Shown here piece after piece: positions 51,271 through 60,130 of a DNA stretch of 64,000 nt. Position 1 is the first letter of the stretch, and every line of letters starts with the position of its first letter. The position numbers and the translations under genes were made by a program. Below the pieces are notes generated by a model, which ran no database searches, was not told the DNA's origin, and saw only the letters and a list, made by a program, of their open reading frames with translations. The stretch spans positions 1-64,000 of the forward strand of contig CANRNJ010000004.1 of NCBI GenBank assembly GCA_947631955.1, read 5' to 3'. Source of the stretch: an uncultured Lachnospiraceae bacterium (lineage in GTDB: Bacteria; Bacillota; Clostridia; Lachnospirales; Lachnospiraceae).

Positions 51271-52398
51271 ATGATCAATTTTAACGTGCCGCCTTATACA
51301 GGCAAAGAAATCGAATACATGCAGGAAGCAGTTCGGAACCAAAAGATATGCGGGGACGGACCGTTTACCAAAAAGTGTAATGAATGGATCGAGAAACAGA
51401 CCGGTACGGCAAAATGTCTTCTGACTACGTCGTGTACGCATGCCACGGAACTGGCCGCGCTTCTGACGGACATCAAAGAAGGAGATGAAGTGATCCTTCC
51501 TTCCTACACGTTTGTGTCCACGGCGGATGCGTTCGTACTGCGCGGCGCAAAGGCGGTGTTCGTGGATATCAGACCGGATACGATGAACATCGACGAAACG
51601 CTGATCGAGGACGCAGTCACGGATAAGACGAAGGTTATCGCGCCCGTGCACTATGCAGGGGTGGGATGCGAGATGGATATCATTATGGAGATCGCGGACA
51701 GGCATCATCTGATGGTGGTCGAGGACGCCGCGCAGGGGATCATGGCGTCTTACCGCGGCAGAGCGCTGGGCACTTTTGGAGATTTCGGCTGTTTCAGCTT
51801 TCATGAAACAAAGAATCTGAGTATGGGGGAAGGCGGCGCCCTTCTCATACGCGACAGAAAATATATCGACAAAGCGGAGATCTTCCGCGAGAAGGGAACG
51901 GACAGAAGCAGGTATTACCGGGGAGAAGTGGATAAATACAGATGGCAGGATTACGGCTCCTCGTATCTTCCGAGCGACATGAACGCGGCATATTTATATG
52001 CGCAGCTGGAGCTTGCGGACGAGATCACAAAGGCGAGGATGGCAAGATGGAACCAGTACAGAGAATTGCTTCAGCCGCTTGCGGACGAAGGGATGATCGA
52101 GCTGCCATATATACCGCCCCACTGTGAGCACAATGCCCATATGTTTTATATCAAGACAAAGGATATAGAAGAGCGGACCCGTTTAGAGTCTTTCCTGAAA
52201 GAAAGAGGCGTGTATGCGGTCTTTCACTATATACCGCTCCACAGCTCCCCGGCTGGGCTTAAATACGGCAGATTCCACGGAGAGGACAGATATACGACTA
52301 AGGAGAGCGAAAGACTGCTCAGACTGCCGATGTTCTATACATTGACCGAAGACGAGGTGGCGTATATCACCGATCAGGTAAAAGCATTTTACCGATAG
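51271..52398 (+). CDS. rffA: dTDP-4-amino-4,6-dideoxygalactose transaminase (RffA/WecE)
   Basis: 375 residues, aligning along the whole length with E. coli WecE. It converts dTDP-4-keto-6-deoxyglucose to dTDP-Fuc4N with PLP and glutamate. CGDGPFTKKCNEWIE, PSYTFVSTADAFVLRGAK, VDIRPDTMNIDETLIEDAVT, EDAAQGIMASYRG, SFHETKNLSMGEGGA (PLP lysine) and FHGEDRYTTKESERLLRLP are diagnostic. The substrate needs RmlA and RmlB, which are not in the window. A GNAT gene 1.8 kb downstream could acetylate the product. Confidence 0.94.
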   Translation: MINFNVPPYTGKEIEYMQEAVRNQKICGDGPFTKKCNEWIEKQTGTAKCLLTTSCTHATELAALLTDIKEGDEVILPSYTFVSTADAFVLRGAKAVFVDIRPDTMNIDETLIEDAVTDKTKVIAPVHYAGVGCEMDIIMEIADRHHLMVVEDAAQGIMASYRGRALGTFGDFGCFSFHETKNLSMGEGGALLIRDRKYIDKAEIFREKGTDRSRYYRGEVDKYRWQDYGSSYLPSDMNAAYLYAQLELADEITKARMARWNQYRELLQPLADEGMIELPYIPPHCEHNAHMFYIKTKDIEERTRLESFLKERGVYAVFHYIPLHSSPAGLKYGRFHGEDRYTTKESERLLRLPMFYTLTEDEVAYITDQVKAFYR

Positions 52399-52413
52399 AA
52401 AGGCATCAGATCT

Positions 52414-54186
52414 ATGCGGCTGCGCAGATTATGGGAAAAATATGAAGATCATACTGCCGTGTTGCTGACAGTCCTGTGCAGCGCTATCCTGATCGGCCTG
52501 TTGTTTGATTTCTATTATGATCTGAACGACGACGTCATGATGAAGGATGTCCTGTCGGGGGTGTATGCGGGAACGCCTGACGGCCGCAATATGCAGATGC
52601 TGTATATTCTCGGTTCCTGCATCAGCCTGTGTTATAAACTGTGGCAGAAGATCCCGTGGTATGGCCTTTTTTTGTGCCTGTGCCAGTTTGCAAGCCTGTA
52701 TCTGACGGGGGTCCGGCTGCTGCGGCTGTGCGCAGGGCGGACCGGAAAGAGGCTCGGAAAGGCGCTGGGGCTTGTGCTGCTGACTCTGTTCATATGGGGC
52801 GTTATGCTGCTCCACCTGACCGCCGTGCAGTATTCGGTAGTGTGCGGCCTTATGGCTTCCACGGCCATATTCTGGTTTATGACAACGCCAGACGGTCTTT
52901 CGGCGAAAGATTTTGTGAAACAGAACATACCTGCCGTCGTACTCGTCCTTCTGGCTTTCTGGCTGCGTACGGAAATGCTGCTTTTGCTCACCCCGTTCAT
53001 AGCTGCCGCGGGGCTGTTTCGTCTGCTGGCGGAAAAGAATCCGTTGGGAAAAGAGAACTGGATAAAATACGGGGCGGTGCTTGGGGCGGTCTTAGCCGGT
53101 ATGGGATGCGGCCTTCTGATCGATCAGGCGGCGTACGGCAGCGCCGAGTGGCGCAGCTTCCGCGGTTTTTTTAATGACCGCACGCGCCTGTATGATTTCC
53201 ATATGGATGTGGTGACGGACGACGCCTATGCAGACAGTCTGGCCGGTATGGGCATATCGGAAACGCAAAGACAGCTTCTGGCCAACTATAATTTCGGGTT
53301 GGACGAAGCGATCGACGGATATATGATGAAGGCGCTTGCGGACCGCGCGGAGGAACTGGCTGCGCAGGATACGGACGGACAAGCCCTTCTCTGGGACAAG
53401 GCAAAGCAGTACGGATATCGCATCGTGCATCTGGGCGACGGATCCTACAGCGTTCTGGCACTGGCCGGTTATGGCGCGGTGTTTGTCATAGGGATCCTGA
53501 CAGCGGTATGCCGGAAGGGAAAAGGCAGATTCGGCTGTCTTGCCGGACTGGGGCTGCTTGCGCTGATACGGAGCGTTCCGTGGATGTATATCCTGTTAAA
53601 AGGCAGGGACCCGGAGAGGATCATACATCCGCTTTATCTCGCGGAGTTCGCCGTCTTGGCGGGAATGGCCGCGTGGTATGCCGGAAAGCTGTCCGGCGGG
53701 CGCACGGTCTTTTTTCCGGCGGGGATCGGGGCGCTGCTCCTTCTCTGCATGATACCGGGAAGTCTGGAAAAGACCGGTCAGGACATGCGGCATAGACAGC
53801 AGGCCAACCAGGCGGCTCAGGAGATCGATGCGTATTGTGCGGCGCATCCCGATGATTTTTATTTTGAGGATGTATATTCCACGGTTTCCTTTTCTCAGAA
53901 GATGTTTGAGGACGTGGATAATTCCATCGCCAATCGCGACATCATGGGCGGATGGATGTGCAAAAGCCCGCTGTACCGGCAGAAACTTGCTTATTTTGGC
54001 ATGGATTCCATGGCGGACGGCCTCTTGGGGGAGCATGCCTATGTGATCATAAAGGACTCATCGCGGGAAAACGGTACGGATTGGCTGGAGAATTATTACC
54101 GTGAGCACGGTACGGAGGCAGAACTTTGCCAGATCGACAGGATCGGCGCGGATTACGGAGTTTATCAGGTGCAGGAAAAGGAGTAA
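52414..54186 (+). CDS. Large integral membrane protein, unassigned
   Basis: 590 residues, about 11 helices. After helix 1 there is YDLNDDVMMKDVLSGVYAG with an acidic cluster that could be a GT-C type active-site loop, then GRNMQMLYILGS. A soluble tail begins near residue 460 (NQAAQEIDAYCAAHPDDFYF). It lies 15 bp after rffA and 8 bp before the GNAT gene. No family name can be given. Confidence 0.65.
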   Translation: MRLRRLWEKYEDHTAVLLTVLCSAILIGLLFDFYYDLNDDVMMKDVLSGVYAGTPDGRNMQMLYILGSCISLCYKLWQKIPWYGLFLCLCQFASLYLTGVRLLRLCAGRTGKRLGKALGLVLLTLFIWGVMLLHLTAVQYSVVCGLMASTAIFWFMTTPDGLSAKDFVKQNIPAVVLVLLAFWLRTEMLLLLTPFIAAAGLFRLLAEKNPLGKENWIKYGAVLGAVLAGMGCGLLIDQAAYGSAEWRSFRGFFNDRTRLYDFHMDVVTDDAYADSLAGMGISETQRQLLANYNFGLDEAIDGYMMKALADRAEELAAQDTDGQALLWDKAKQYGYRIVHLGDGSYSVLALAGYGAVFVIGILTAVCRKGKGRFGCLAGLGLLALIRSVPWMYILLKGRDPERIIHPLYLAEFAVLAGMAAWYAGKLSGGRTVFFPAGIGALLLLCMIPGSLEKTGQDMRHRQQANQAAQEIDAYCAAHPDDFYFEDVYSTVSFSQKMFEDVDNSIANRDIMGGWMCKSPLYRQKLAYFGMDSMADGLLGEHAYVIIKDSSRENGTDWLENYYREHGTEAELCQIDRIGADYGVYQVQEKE

Positions 54187-54194
54187 GGTGGCAT

Positions 54195-54743
54195 ATGAGT
54201 GTACTGCAGGACGGAAAAATACAGGGGAAAGACGTTTATCTAAGGCCTATCACGGTGGATGATACCGACGACATCATCAGATGGCGCAACAGTGATTCGG
54301 TGCGGCCGTACTTTATATATCAGAAACCGTTTACCAGAGAGGGGCATCTGAACTGGCTCCGCACGATGATCGATACCGGAAAGGGTTATCAGTTTATCGT
54401 CTGCGAGAATGAAACGGACCGGCCTATCGGCTGTACTTATGTGCGGGATTACGACAAAGAACATAACAAGATCGAATACGGGATGTTCTTGGGGGAAAAA
54501 ACGGAAACCGGCAAAGGGATCAGCGCCCAGATCGTTCGCATGACGTTGGATTATTGTTTTGAAGATCTGAAGATCCATAAAGTATTCTGCCGCATTTTTG
54601 CGGATAACATACCGTCCATTAAAGGATGCGAGCGGGGAGGCTTCCGGCGGGAAGCGTATCTGGAGGATGAAGTGTTCGTAGACGGCAGATACCGGGATAT
54701 GGTGCTGCTGGCGGCCATTAATCCCCGCAGGGACAGAGGGTAA
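54195..54743 (+). CDS. pseH: PseH-like GNAT N-acetyltransferase
   Basis: 182 residues. YLRPITVDDTDDIIRWRNSDSVRPYF is the characteristic PseH-type start (WRN...VR). The acetyl-CoA region is in the segment EYGMFLGEKTETGKGISAQI, and a RimJ/RimL-like end follows. In the Pse pathway PseH acetylates the 4-amino group made by PseC, and no other GNAT gene is in the window. Because it neighbours rffA, acetylation of dTDP-Fuc4N is an alternative. I start at 54195 (SD AAGGTGG); the open frame upstream belongs to the previous gene. Confidence 0.65.
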   Translation: MSVLQDGKIQGKDVYLRPITVDDTDDIIRWRNSDSVRPYFIYQKPFTREGHLNWLRTMIDTGKGYQFIVCENETDRPIGCTYVRDYDKEHNKIEYGMFLGEKTETGKGISAQIVRMTLDYCFEDLKIHKVFCRIFADNIPSIKGCERGGFRREAYLEDEVFVDGRYRDMVLLAAINPRRDRG

Positions 54744-54748
54744 AGAAA

Positions 54749-55729
54749 ATGAAAAGTGTAAGTTTTGTGATCCCGTGCTACCGGTCGGTGCAGACGATCG
54801 GGCATGTGGTGGAAGAAATCGAAAATACCATGAGATCTATGCCCCAGTACCGCTTTGATCTGGTGCTGGTCAACGACTGTTCTCCGGACGAAACATGGGA
54901 AACGATCAAGAGTCTGCAGCGGGAGCGGGATAACCTGATCGGCGTGGATCTGGCCAAGAATTTCGGGCAGCATGCCGCATTGATGGCGGGGCTTCGTTAT
55001 TCCGACGGGGATATCGTGGTCTGTCTGGACGACGACGGACAGACGCCGGCAGATGAAGTCGGCAGGCTGCTTGATAAGCTTGAAGAAGGAAACGATGTGG
55101 TCTATGCAAAGTATGCGCATAAACATCATTCCAGTTTTCGGAATTTCGGCAGTAAGATCAATGAACTTATGACCCGGATCATGCTTGGAAAACCAAAGGA
55201 ACTTCAGGTTTCCAGTTACTTTGCCGCGAAGAGGTTTGTGATCGATGAATTGCTGCGCTATGAAAATCCGTATCCCTATGTGATCGGACTGGTCCTTCGT
55301 ACGACAAGAAATATCGCCAACGTTGAAGTGACGCATCGTGACAGAGAAGCGGGGTCTTCGGGGTACACTTTGGGCAAGCTGATGGGCTTGTGGTTCAACG
55401 GATTTACGGCTTTCAGCATCAAGCCGTTAAGGATCGCTACGGCGGTCGGGTGCATGACCGCGGCCGGGGGATTCCTGTACGGCATCTATACGATCATAAA
55501 GAAATTTATCAATCCGAGTGTGCCGCTCGGATTCAGCGCGATAATGGCGGCGCTGGTATTCCTTGGCGGAATGATCATGCTCATGCTGGGTATGATCGGA
55601 GAATATGTCGGAAGGATCTACATCTCTCTCAACCATTCTCCGCAGTATGTTGTCAAGGAGTGTGCCGGGGCGGATCCACGCAATGCGTCAACACCTGCGG
55701 AAAGGATCGAAAACGATGAGCGGAAATGA
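54749..55729 (+). CDS. GT2 polyprenyl-phosphate glycosyltransferase (ArnC-like)
   Basis: 326 residues. VSFVIPCYRSVQTIGHVVEE, LVNDCSPDETWE, GQHAALMAGLRYSDG and the DxD-bearing LDDDGQTP are the DPM1/ArnC subgroup motifs. Two C-terminal helices (about 232-255 and 265-290) and a short charged tail follow. It should load an undecaprenyl-phosphate sugar. It may be the partner of the GtrA-like protein at 47752. It starts 5 bp after the GNAT gene. Confidence 0.9.
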   Translation: MKSVSFVIPCYRSVQTIGHVVEEIENTMRSMPQYRFDLVLVNDCSPDETWETIKSLQRERDNLIGVDLAKNFGQHAALMAGLRYSDGDIVVCLDDDGQTPADEVGRLLDKLEEGNDVVYAKYAHKHHSSFRNFGSKINELMTRIMLGKPKELQVSSYFAAKRFVIDELLRYENPYPYVIGLVLRTTRNIANVEVTHRDREAGSSGYTLGKLMGLWFNGFTAFSIKPLRIATAVGCMTAAGGFLYGIYTIIKKFINPSVPLGFSAIMAALVFLGGMIMLMLGMIGEYVGRIYISLNHSPQYVVKECAGADPRNASTPAERIENDERK

Positions 55730-57527
55730 GTCGGCAGTCAATCGGAAAAGGAACGCGGCGGCTTTTCTGATCGCGACGGCGGGAACGGTCTGCCTGCCTC
55801 AGGCGATGAATCTGAAAGAGAATGTCCTTGGATTTACCAACAGTATCTTTTCGGTATTCGTATGGCTGCTGTGTCTGTATGCGGTGGGAAATGCCCTTCG
55901 GTCGATCGATCTGCAGGACAGGAGAGGCTGGTCGATCGCGGCCGTATTCGGTTTCTTTCTTTCGACGGCTATGCTGTTTGGAGCCCGTCTTGAGGCGTCG
56001 GGCAACGTGAATTTTAAAGATTGGCGGCTGTGGGTGTCCCTGCCTGTCCTTACATGCCTTTTTACGATTTTGACGAGAAAGATCTGGAGCTGTCTGGAAG
56101 GTATGAATATGCGGAGAAAAGCAGCGGCGGACGGCACGGACGACGGCGCCGCGTTGAAGCAGGCGGCGGGGCGCAGGGATATCCTTGTTTTCTGCTGCCT
56201 GATCTTGTGCTGGATCCCGGTTCTGCTTGCAGTATATCCGGGTTTCTTTGTGTACGATGCATGGGACGAATGGAAACAGGCGGCGGAATGGTCGTTCAAT
56301 ACGCACCATCCGCTCCTGCATGTGCTGCTGCTTGGCGGTATCGTCTGCGGCGTACAGCGGGCCACAGGTTCTTATAATCTGGGAATAGCCTGTTACATGA
56401 TCTTACAGATGGCAGCCGTGTCCTTCGGTTTTACCCGTATGCTCTCTTTTATGCGCGCCCGGAAATGCTCCGGACGACTGCGGATCTTTTCCGTTCTTTA
56501 TCTGGCCCTTTTCCCGGTCATTGTCATGTATGCGCTCTGTTCGTCGAAAGATACCTTGTTTTCGACGTCGCTCCTGATGCTGATGCTGTCGATGCTCGAT
56601 CTGGAATCCGACGAAGACGCTTTCTTTGCATCCTTCGGAAAAGCGGCGCTTTTTGTGCTGAGTGCGGCAGCGGCGATGCTGCTGCGCAGAAACGGCGTCT
56701 ATGCGCTGGCGCTCCTGATTCCATTCCTTTTGATCCGGCACAGAAGACATTTTGGGAAGATGGCGGTCCTTCTGGCAGCGGCCGGGCTGTCCTATTTTTT
56801 GATCGACGCCGGTGTGGCGGCCGCGCTTCATGCCGAAGGCGGGGAAAGCCAAGAGATACTCACGGTGCCGATACAGCAGCTTGCAAGGACTTACAAATTC
56901 AACCGCGAGGTGTTCGGGCCGGAGGATACAGAGATACTGCACGAGATCCTGCCGGAAGAGGCTCTGGCTCTCTATATGCCCAAGCTGTCGGATCCCGTCA
57001 AGGTGCAGTTTCGCAACGAGGCATTTGCCGCCGACAGGTTTCGGTATGTCAGGCTGTGGGCGCGCATCGGCTTAAGAAAACCGCTGTCTTACCTCAATGC
57101 GTGGCTGGCCAATTCCTATGGATTCTGGTATCCCGATACGGTGATCGACGTCTATTCAGGCAGCAGAGTCTTCACCTTTACTTATGAGGACAGTTCCTAT
57201 TTCGGCTATGAGGTAGAGAAACCGGGCGTCAGGGAAAGCAGGATACCATGGCTGGATAGATTATACAGGAAGATGTCATTGGAGATCTCCCATGAAAAAA
57301 TACCGGTCGTTTCCATGCTGTTTTCGCCGGGAGGAGTCTTCTGGGGGATCGCGTTCGTATTTGCCTATGTGCTGTACCGCAGGAGATATCACGTTGTGAT
57401 CCCCTGCATGACGGCGCTTGCGGTCTGGCTGACGGTGCTGTTAGGACCTACCTATCTGCCCCGGTATGTGCTGATCTTCTGGTTTGCCGCGCCGCTGTTT
57501 CTCGCCATGCTGACAGAAGAAATCTGA
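55716..57527 (+). CDS. DUF6020-like integral membrane protein
   Basis: 603 residues, about 12 helices. LAVYPGFFVYDAWDEW, then NTHHPLLHVLLLGG and CYMILQMAAVSFGF match the DUF6020 family from memory. This family occurs in polysaccharide clusters of Firmicutes and looks GT-C like. The start at 55716 overlaps the ArnC-like gene by 14 bp and has AAAGGA upstream; a longer frame exists but would overlap more and lacks an SD. The C-terminus ends in helices and a short tail, with a partial duplication of the stop region downstream. Confidence 0.7.
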   Translation: MSGNESAVNRKRNAAAFLIATAGTVCLPQAMNLKENVLGFTNSIFSVFVWLLCLYAVGNALRSIDLQDRRGWSIAAVFGFFLSTAMLFGARLEASGNVNFKDWRLWVSLPVLTCLFTILTRKIWSCLEGMNMRRKAAADGTDDGAALKQAAGRRDILVFCCLILCWIPVLLAVYPGFFVYDAWDEWKQAAEWSFNTHHPLLHVLLLGGIVCGVQRATGSYNLGIACYMILQMAAVSFGFTRMLSFMRARKCSGRLRIFSVLYLALFPVIVMYALCSSKDTLFSTSLLMLMLSMLDLESDEDAFFASFGKAALFVLSAAAAMLLRRNGVYALALLIPFLLIRHRRHFGKMAVLLAAAGLSYFLIDAGVAAALHAEGGESQEILTVPIQQLARTYKFNREVFGPEDTEILHEILPEEALALYMPKLSDPVKVQFRNEAFAADRFRYVRLWARIGLRKPLSYLNAWLANSYGFWYPDTVIDVYSGSRVFTFTYEDSSYFGYEVEKPGVRESRIPWLDRLYRKMSLEISHEKIPVVSMLFSPGGVFWGIAFVFAYVLYRRRYHVVIPCMTALAVWLTVLLGPTYLPRYVLIFWFAAPLFLAMLTEEI

Positions 57528-57605
57528 CAGGCGGCGTTCCGGAGCCGACGGCGCGCGGCCGGGATTCGGCGGGGAGGAGCCGGAATCTGACGGGCGGTAT
57601 CCGGA
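57521..57605. repeat. Duplicated stop-codon segment of the DUF6020-like gene
   Basis: AATCTGACAGGCGGCGTTCC (57521-57540, containing the TGA stop) recurs as AATCTGACGGGCGGTATCC (57584-57602). Both are followed by GGA. About 40 bp of GC-rich spacer lies between them. Confidence 0.65.
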
Positions 57606-57613
57606 AGGTGAAT

Positions 57614-57642
57614 TTGTAAAAAATATACATTCATGATATACT
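57614..57642 (+). promoter_or_regulatory. Predicted promoter of the ligase/PglF/PglE/PglC operon
   Basis: TTGTAA, a 17-bp spacer, then TATACT preceded by TGA (extended -10), 34 bp before the ATG. Confidence 0.75.
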
Positions 57643-57676
57643 AAAACGTAAAAGATTTTTCCGGCGGAGAGTGGGA

Positions 57677-60130
57677 ATGAATAAAATTGTGAATAAAGGT
57701 CAGGCGATCCGCACCACTGTCTGGATCGTTGTACTGTGTATGTTGTTTTCGCTGTGGCCGCTGCGCCTCATAAAGGAAACGGTGGTTTCCGGCAGCCGCG
57801 GTCAGGTTACTGCACAGTCCGAGCCGGTCACGGAAGACTATACGGTGCAGCAGATGTTTATTGCCCAGTATGACCGATTAAAAAATATTGATATTTATTT
57901 TACCGAGGGAACGGCCGACGGAGAATTTGAATTTATTCTTTACGACGCCAAGATGAACATGCTCATGCAGCAGCCCATAAAAGTGGAAACGAAAGAGAGC
58001 TTTCCGGGATTCTGCACGGTGCAGGTCAATATCGACGCGGAGGTCGGCAGAGAATATTATTATCTGGTGCGGGGAATGGGCGATCCTTTCCGACTGGCGT
58101 ATGAAAATACGGAAGATTCGGGTAATATATATATCGGAACGCTCTATTACGGCAATGTGGAAGATACGGAACGCTGCGCAGTCACGCGCTTCGAATACAG
58201 TATACCGCTCAGAAAAGGCAAAACGTTATTGTGCGCTGCGGCGCTTCTATTGATCGGCATATCGACAGAGCTTTTGACTAGGAGATATTATGCCGCAAGG
58301 CCGCAGAAAGATACGCTGGTTACGGTCGAACAGACGGTAAAGGCAGTCTGCGATCCGCTCATTGTCATGGCGGCTGTGGCGGCTTTTCTTGCGGTGTGGC
58401 CATGCCGGCTGTTTACAACGGACACCGTGTCCATTATTTTCTATGAGGTCAGCGTGGCGGCTGCGGCCGCGATCCTGTTGTATGCGGTCAATCATGACCG
58501 GACAGGCCTTGCGTCGGACCGGACCGTTCTGGATGTTCTCGGCGCACATTGGCGCAGCCTTCTGCAGTCTGTCTGTTTCGCCGGTGCGCTCTGGGCATGC
58601 TGTAACTATATGAACGGACTGTATGAGATGCATCACACGGCCGCGTTCCGGCAGGAACTGATATTTTTGGCGCTTGCGGTGATCGTGACGTATAAGGGCA
58701 GGGATCTGTTCAACATCGTCGATCTTATATACGCCGCGGCGGCTCTGGGCTATGGGACGTGGTACTATAGGAATACGGTCATGGCTCTGGAAGAACCGGA
58801 CGACGAGCAGATCCGCATAATCCGGCTCACGGTATGGGCGTGCGCTCTGGCGGGGCTTGTCATAATCGGCACGATCCGGTATCTTGTCCGCCGTCAGATC
58901 AAGGGGATATCCGTCTGGTACTGGATCCCGGTCGTGGTTTTCTTCGCTCTGATCCTGTGGCATCGCAATACCAGAGGATGGCCGGTCTATCTGGTATGCG
59001 CTTTCGGGGTGTTTTATCTGAACATGGCGGCATGGGACGGAAAAGCCGAGCTGCTGAAGAATATCTGCAATGGCATCCTGCTGCATTTTGGAGTAATGAC
59101 GCTGTATTGTCTGCTGCACAGACCATACATGTTTTTCATTTATTCCCGGTACCCTTTCATCTTCCACACCGTGACAATGACGGGAGTGTATCTGGCGCTT
59201 GTGGTATGCGCTGCTCTGGTCAGATTCTGGGATGCATACCGAAAGTGTCCGAGGCTGGCGGGCGTATACAGGGAACTGTTGATACTGGGCGTATCTTCGG
59301 TGTATCTGGTGCTTACTTTATCGAGGACGGGATATATCGCCGTTCTGGCTATGGCTTTGGTGATCGTTCCAATCATGTGTGTTTCCATGAAACGCAGACG
59401 GCGGGACGCGCTGCGGGGCGTCGCATGGATGGCGCTCGCCGTTCTTCTCTGCTTTCCGGTGACTTTCACGGCGCAGAGGATCATACCGTCCGTTGCCGCG
59501 AGCCCCATACTCCATGAGATAGAGGAACTGCCGGACGAGATCATGCACGGGCGTTATATGGACTCCCGCTATTATATGACTCCGAAGCGTTTTATACAGG
59601 TATTTCAGATGAAGATACTTGGCGTTCCGGAAGACAGGGTCATAGGGGCGAGGGAGATCCTGCTGGCATCTGCGGCGGACGGATCCGCAGGCATACCGAC
59701 GGATTCGGATCTGGAAAAAGCGGACCGGGAAGAATCCTACACAAACGGAAGACTGGAAATATTCAGACTGTATATCGATAATCTGAATACGGACGGGCAT
59801 GACAAGATGGGAATCCAGGAGGAGAACGGCGAATACATTTTCCACGCGCACAATATCTATCTCCAAGTGGCATATGACCATGGCATCTATGTAGGCGCGG
59901 CGTTTATCCTGCTTGGCCTGTGCACGCTGGTTCAGGCTGCGCTTTATTACCACGCCCATAAAGACGACCGGGTCTGCGCGGTCCTGCCGCTTGCGCTTTT
60001 GACCGTGTTTGCCGTGGCGGGATTGACGGAATGGATATTTCATCCGTGCAATCCTATGACGTTCTGCCTGATGGCGGCGATGGCTTCTCTTCTTTTTGAC
60101 AGACAAAGGACGATAAGACATGAAGGATGA
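57677..60130 (+). CDS. O-antigen ligase/polymerase-like membrane protein (Wzy_C)
   Basis: 817 residues. Helix 1 (about 13-30) precedes an outer beta domain (about 40-165), and about 12 helices follow from residue 175. The Wzy_C-type region has VYLVLTLSRTGYIA near 550, a long outer loop with NGRLEIFRLYIDNL, then HAHNIYLQVAYDHGIYVG, the pattern of ligases such as WaaL. The N-terminal extension is unusually long for the family. I start at 57677 (GGAGAG upstream) and not at the GTG six bases earlier. It overlaps the PglF-like gene by 11 bp. Confidence 0.85.
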   Translation: MNKIVNKGQAIRTTVWIVVLCMLFSLWPLRLIKETVVSGSRGQVTAQSEPVTEDYTVQQMFIAQYDRLKNIDIYFTEGTADGEFEFILYDAKMNMLMQQPIKVETKESFPGFCTVQVNIDAEVGREYYYLVRGMGDPFRLAYENTEDSGNIYIGTLYYGNVEDTERCAVTRFEYSIPLRKGKTLLCAAALLLIGISTELLTRRYYAARPQKDTLVTVEQTVKAVCDPLIVMAAVAAFLAVWPCRLFTTDTVSIIFYEVSVAAAAAILLYAVNHDRTGLASDRTVLDVLGAHWRSLLQSVCFAGALWACCNYMNGLYEMHHTAAFRQELIFLALAVIVTYKGRDLFNIVDLIYAAAALGYGTWYYRNTVMALEEPDDEQIRIIRLTVWACALAGLVIIGTIRYLVRRQIKGISVWYWIPVVVFFALILWHRNTRGWPVYLVCAFGVFYLNMAAWDGKAELLKNICNGILLHFGVMTLYCLLHRPYMFFIYSRYPFIFHTVTMTGVYLALVVCAALVRFWDAYRKCPRLAGVYRELLILGVSSVYLVLTLSRTGYIAVLAMALVIVPIMCVSMKRRRRDALRGVAWMALAVLLCFPVTFTAQRIIPSVAASPILHEIEELPDEIMHGRYMDSRYYMTPKRFIQVFQMKILGVPEDRVIGAREILLASAADGSAGIPTDSDLEKADREESYTNGRLEIFRLYIDNLNTDGHDKMGIQEENGEYIFHAHNIYLQVAYDHGIYVGAAFILLGLCTLVQAALYYHAHKDDRVCAVLPLALLTVFAVAGLTEWIFHPCNPMTFCLMAAMASLLFDRQRTIRHEG

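Noticed and set aside
3191-57605. CRISPR arrays
   Set aside because: All tandem repeats found have short contiguous units without unique spacers, and no cas gene is present.
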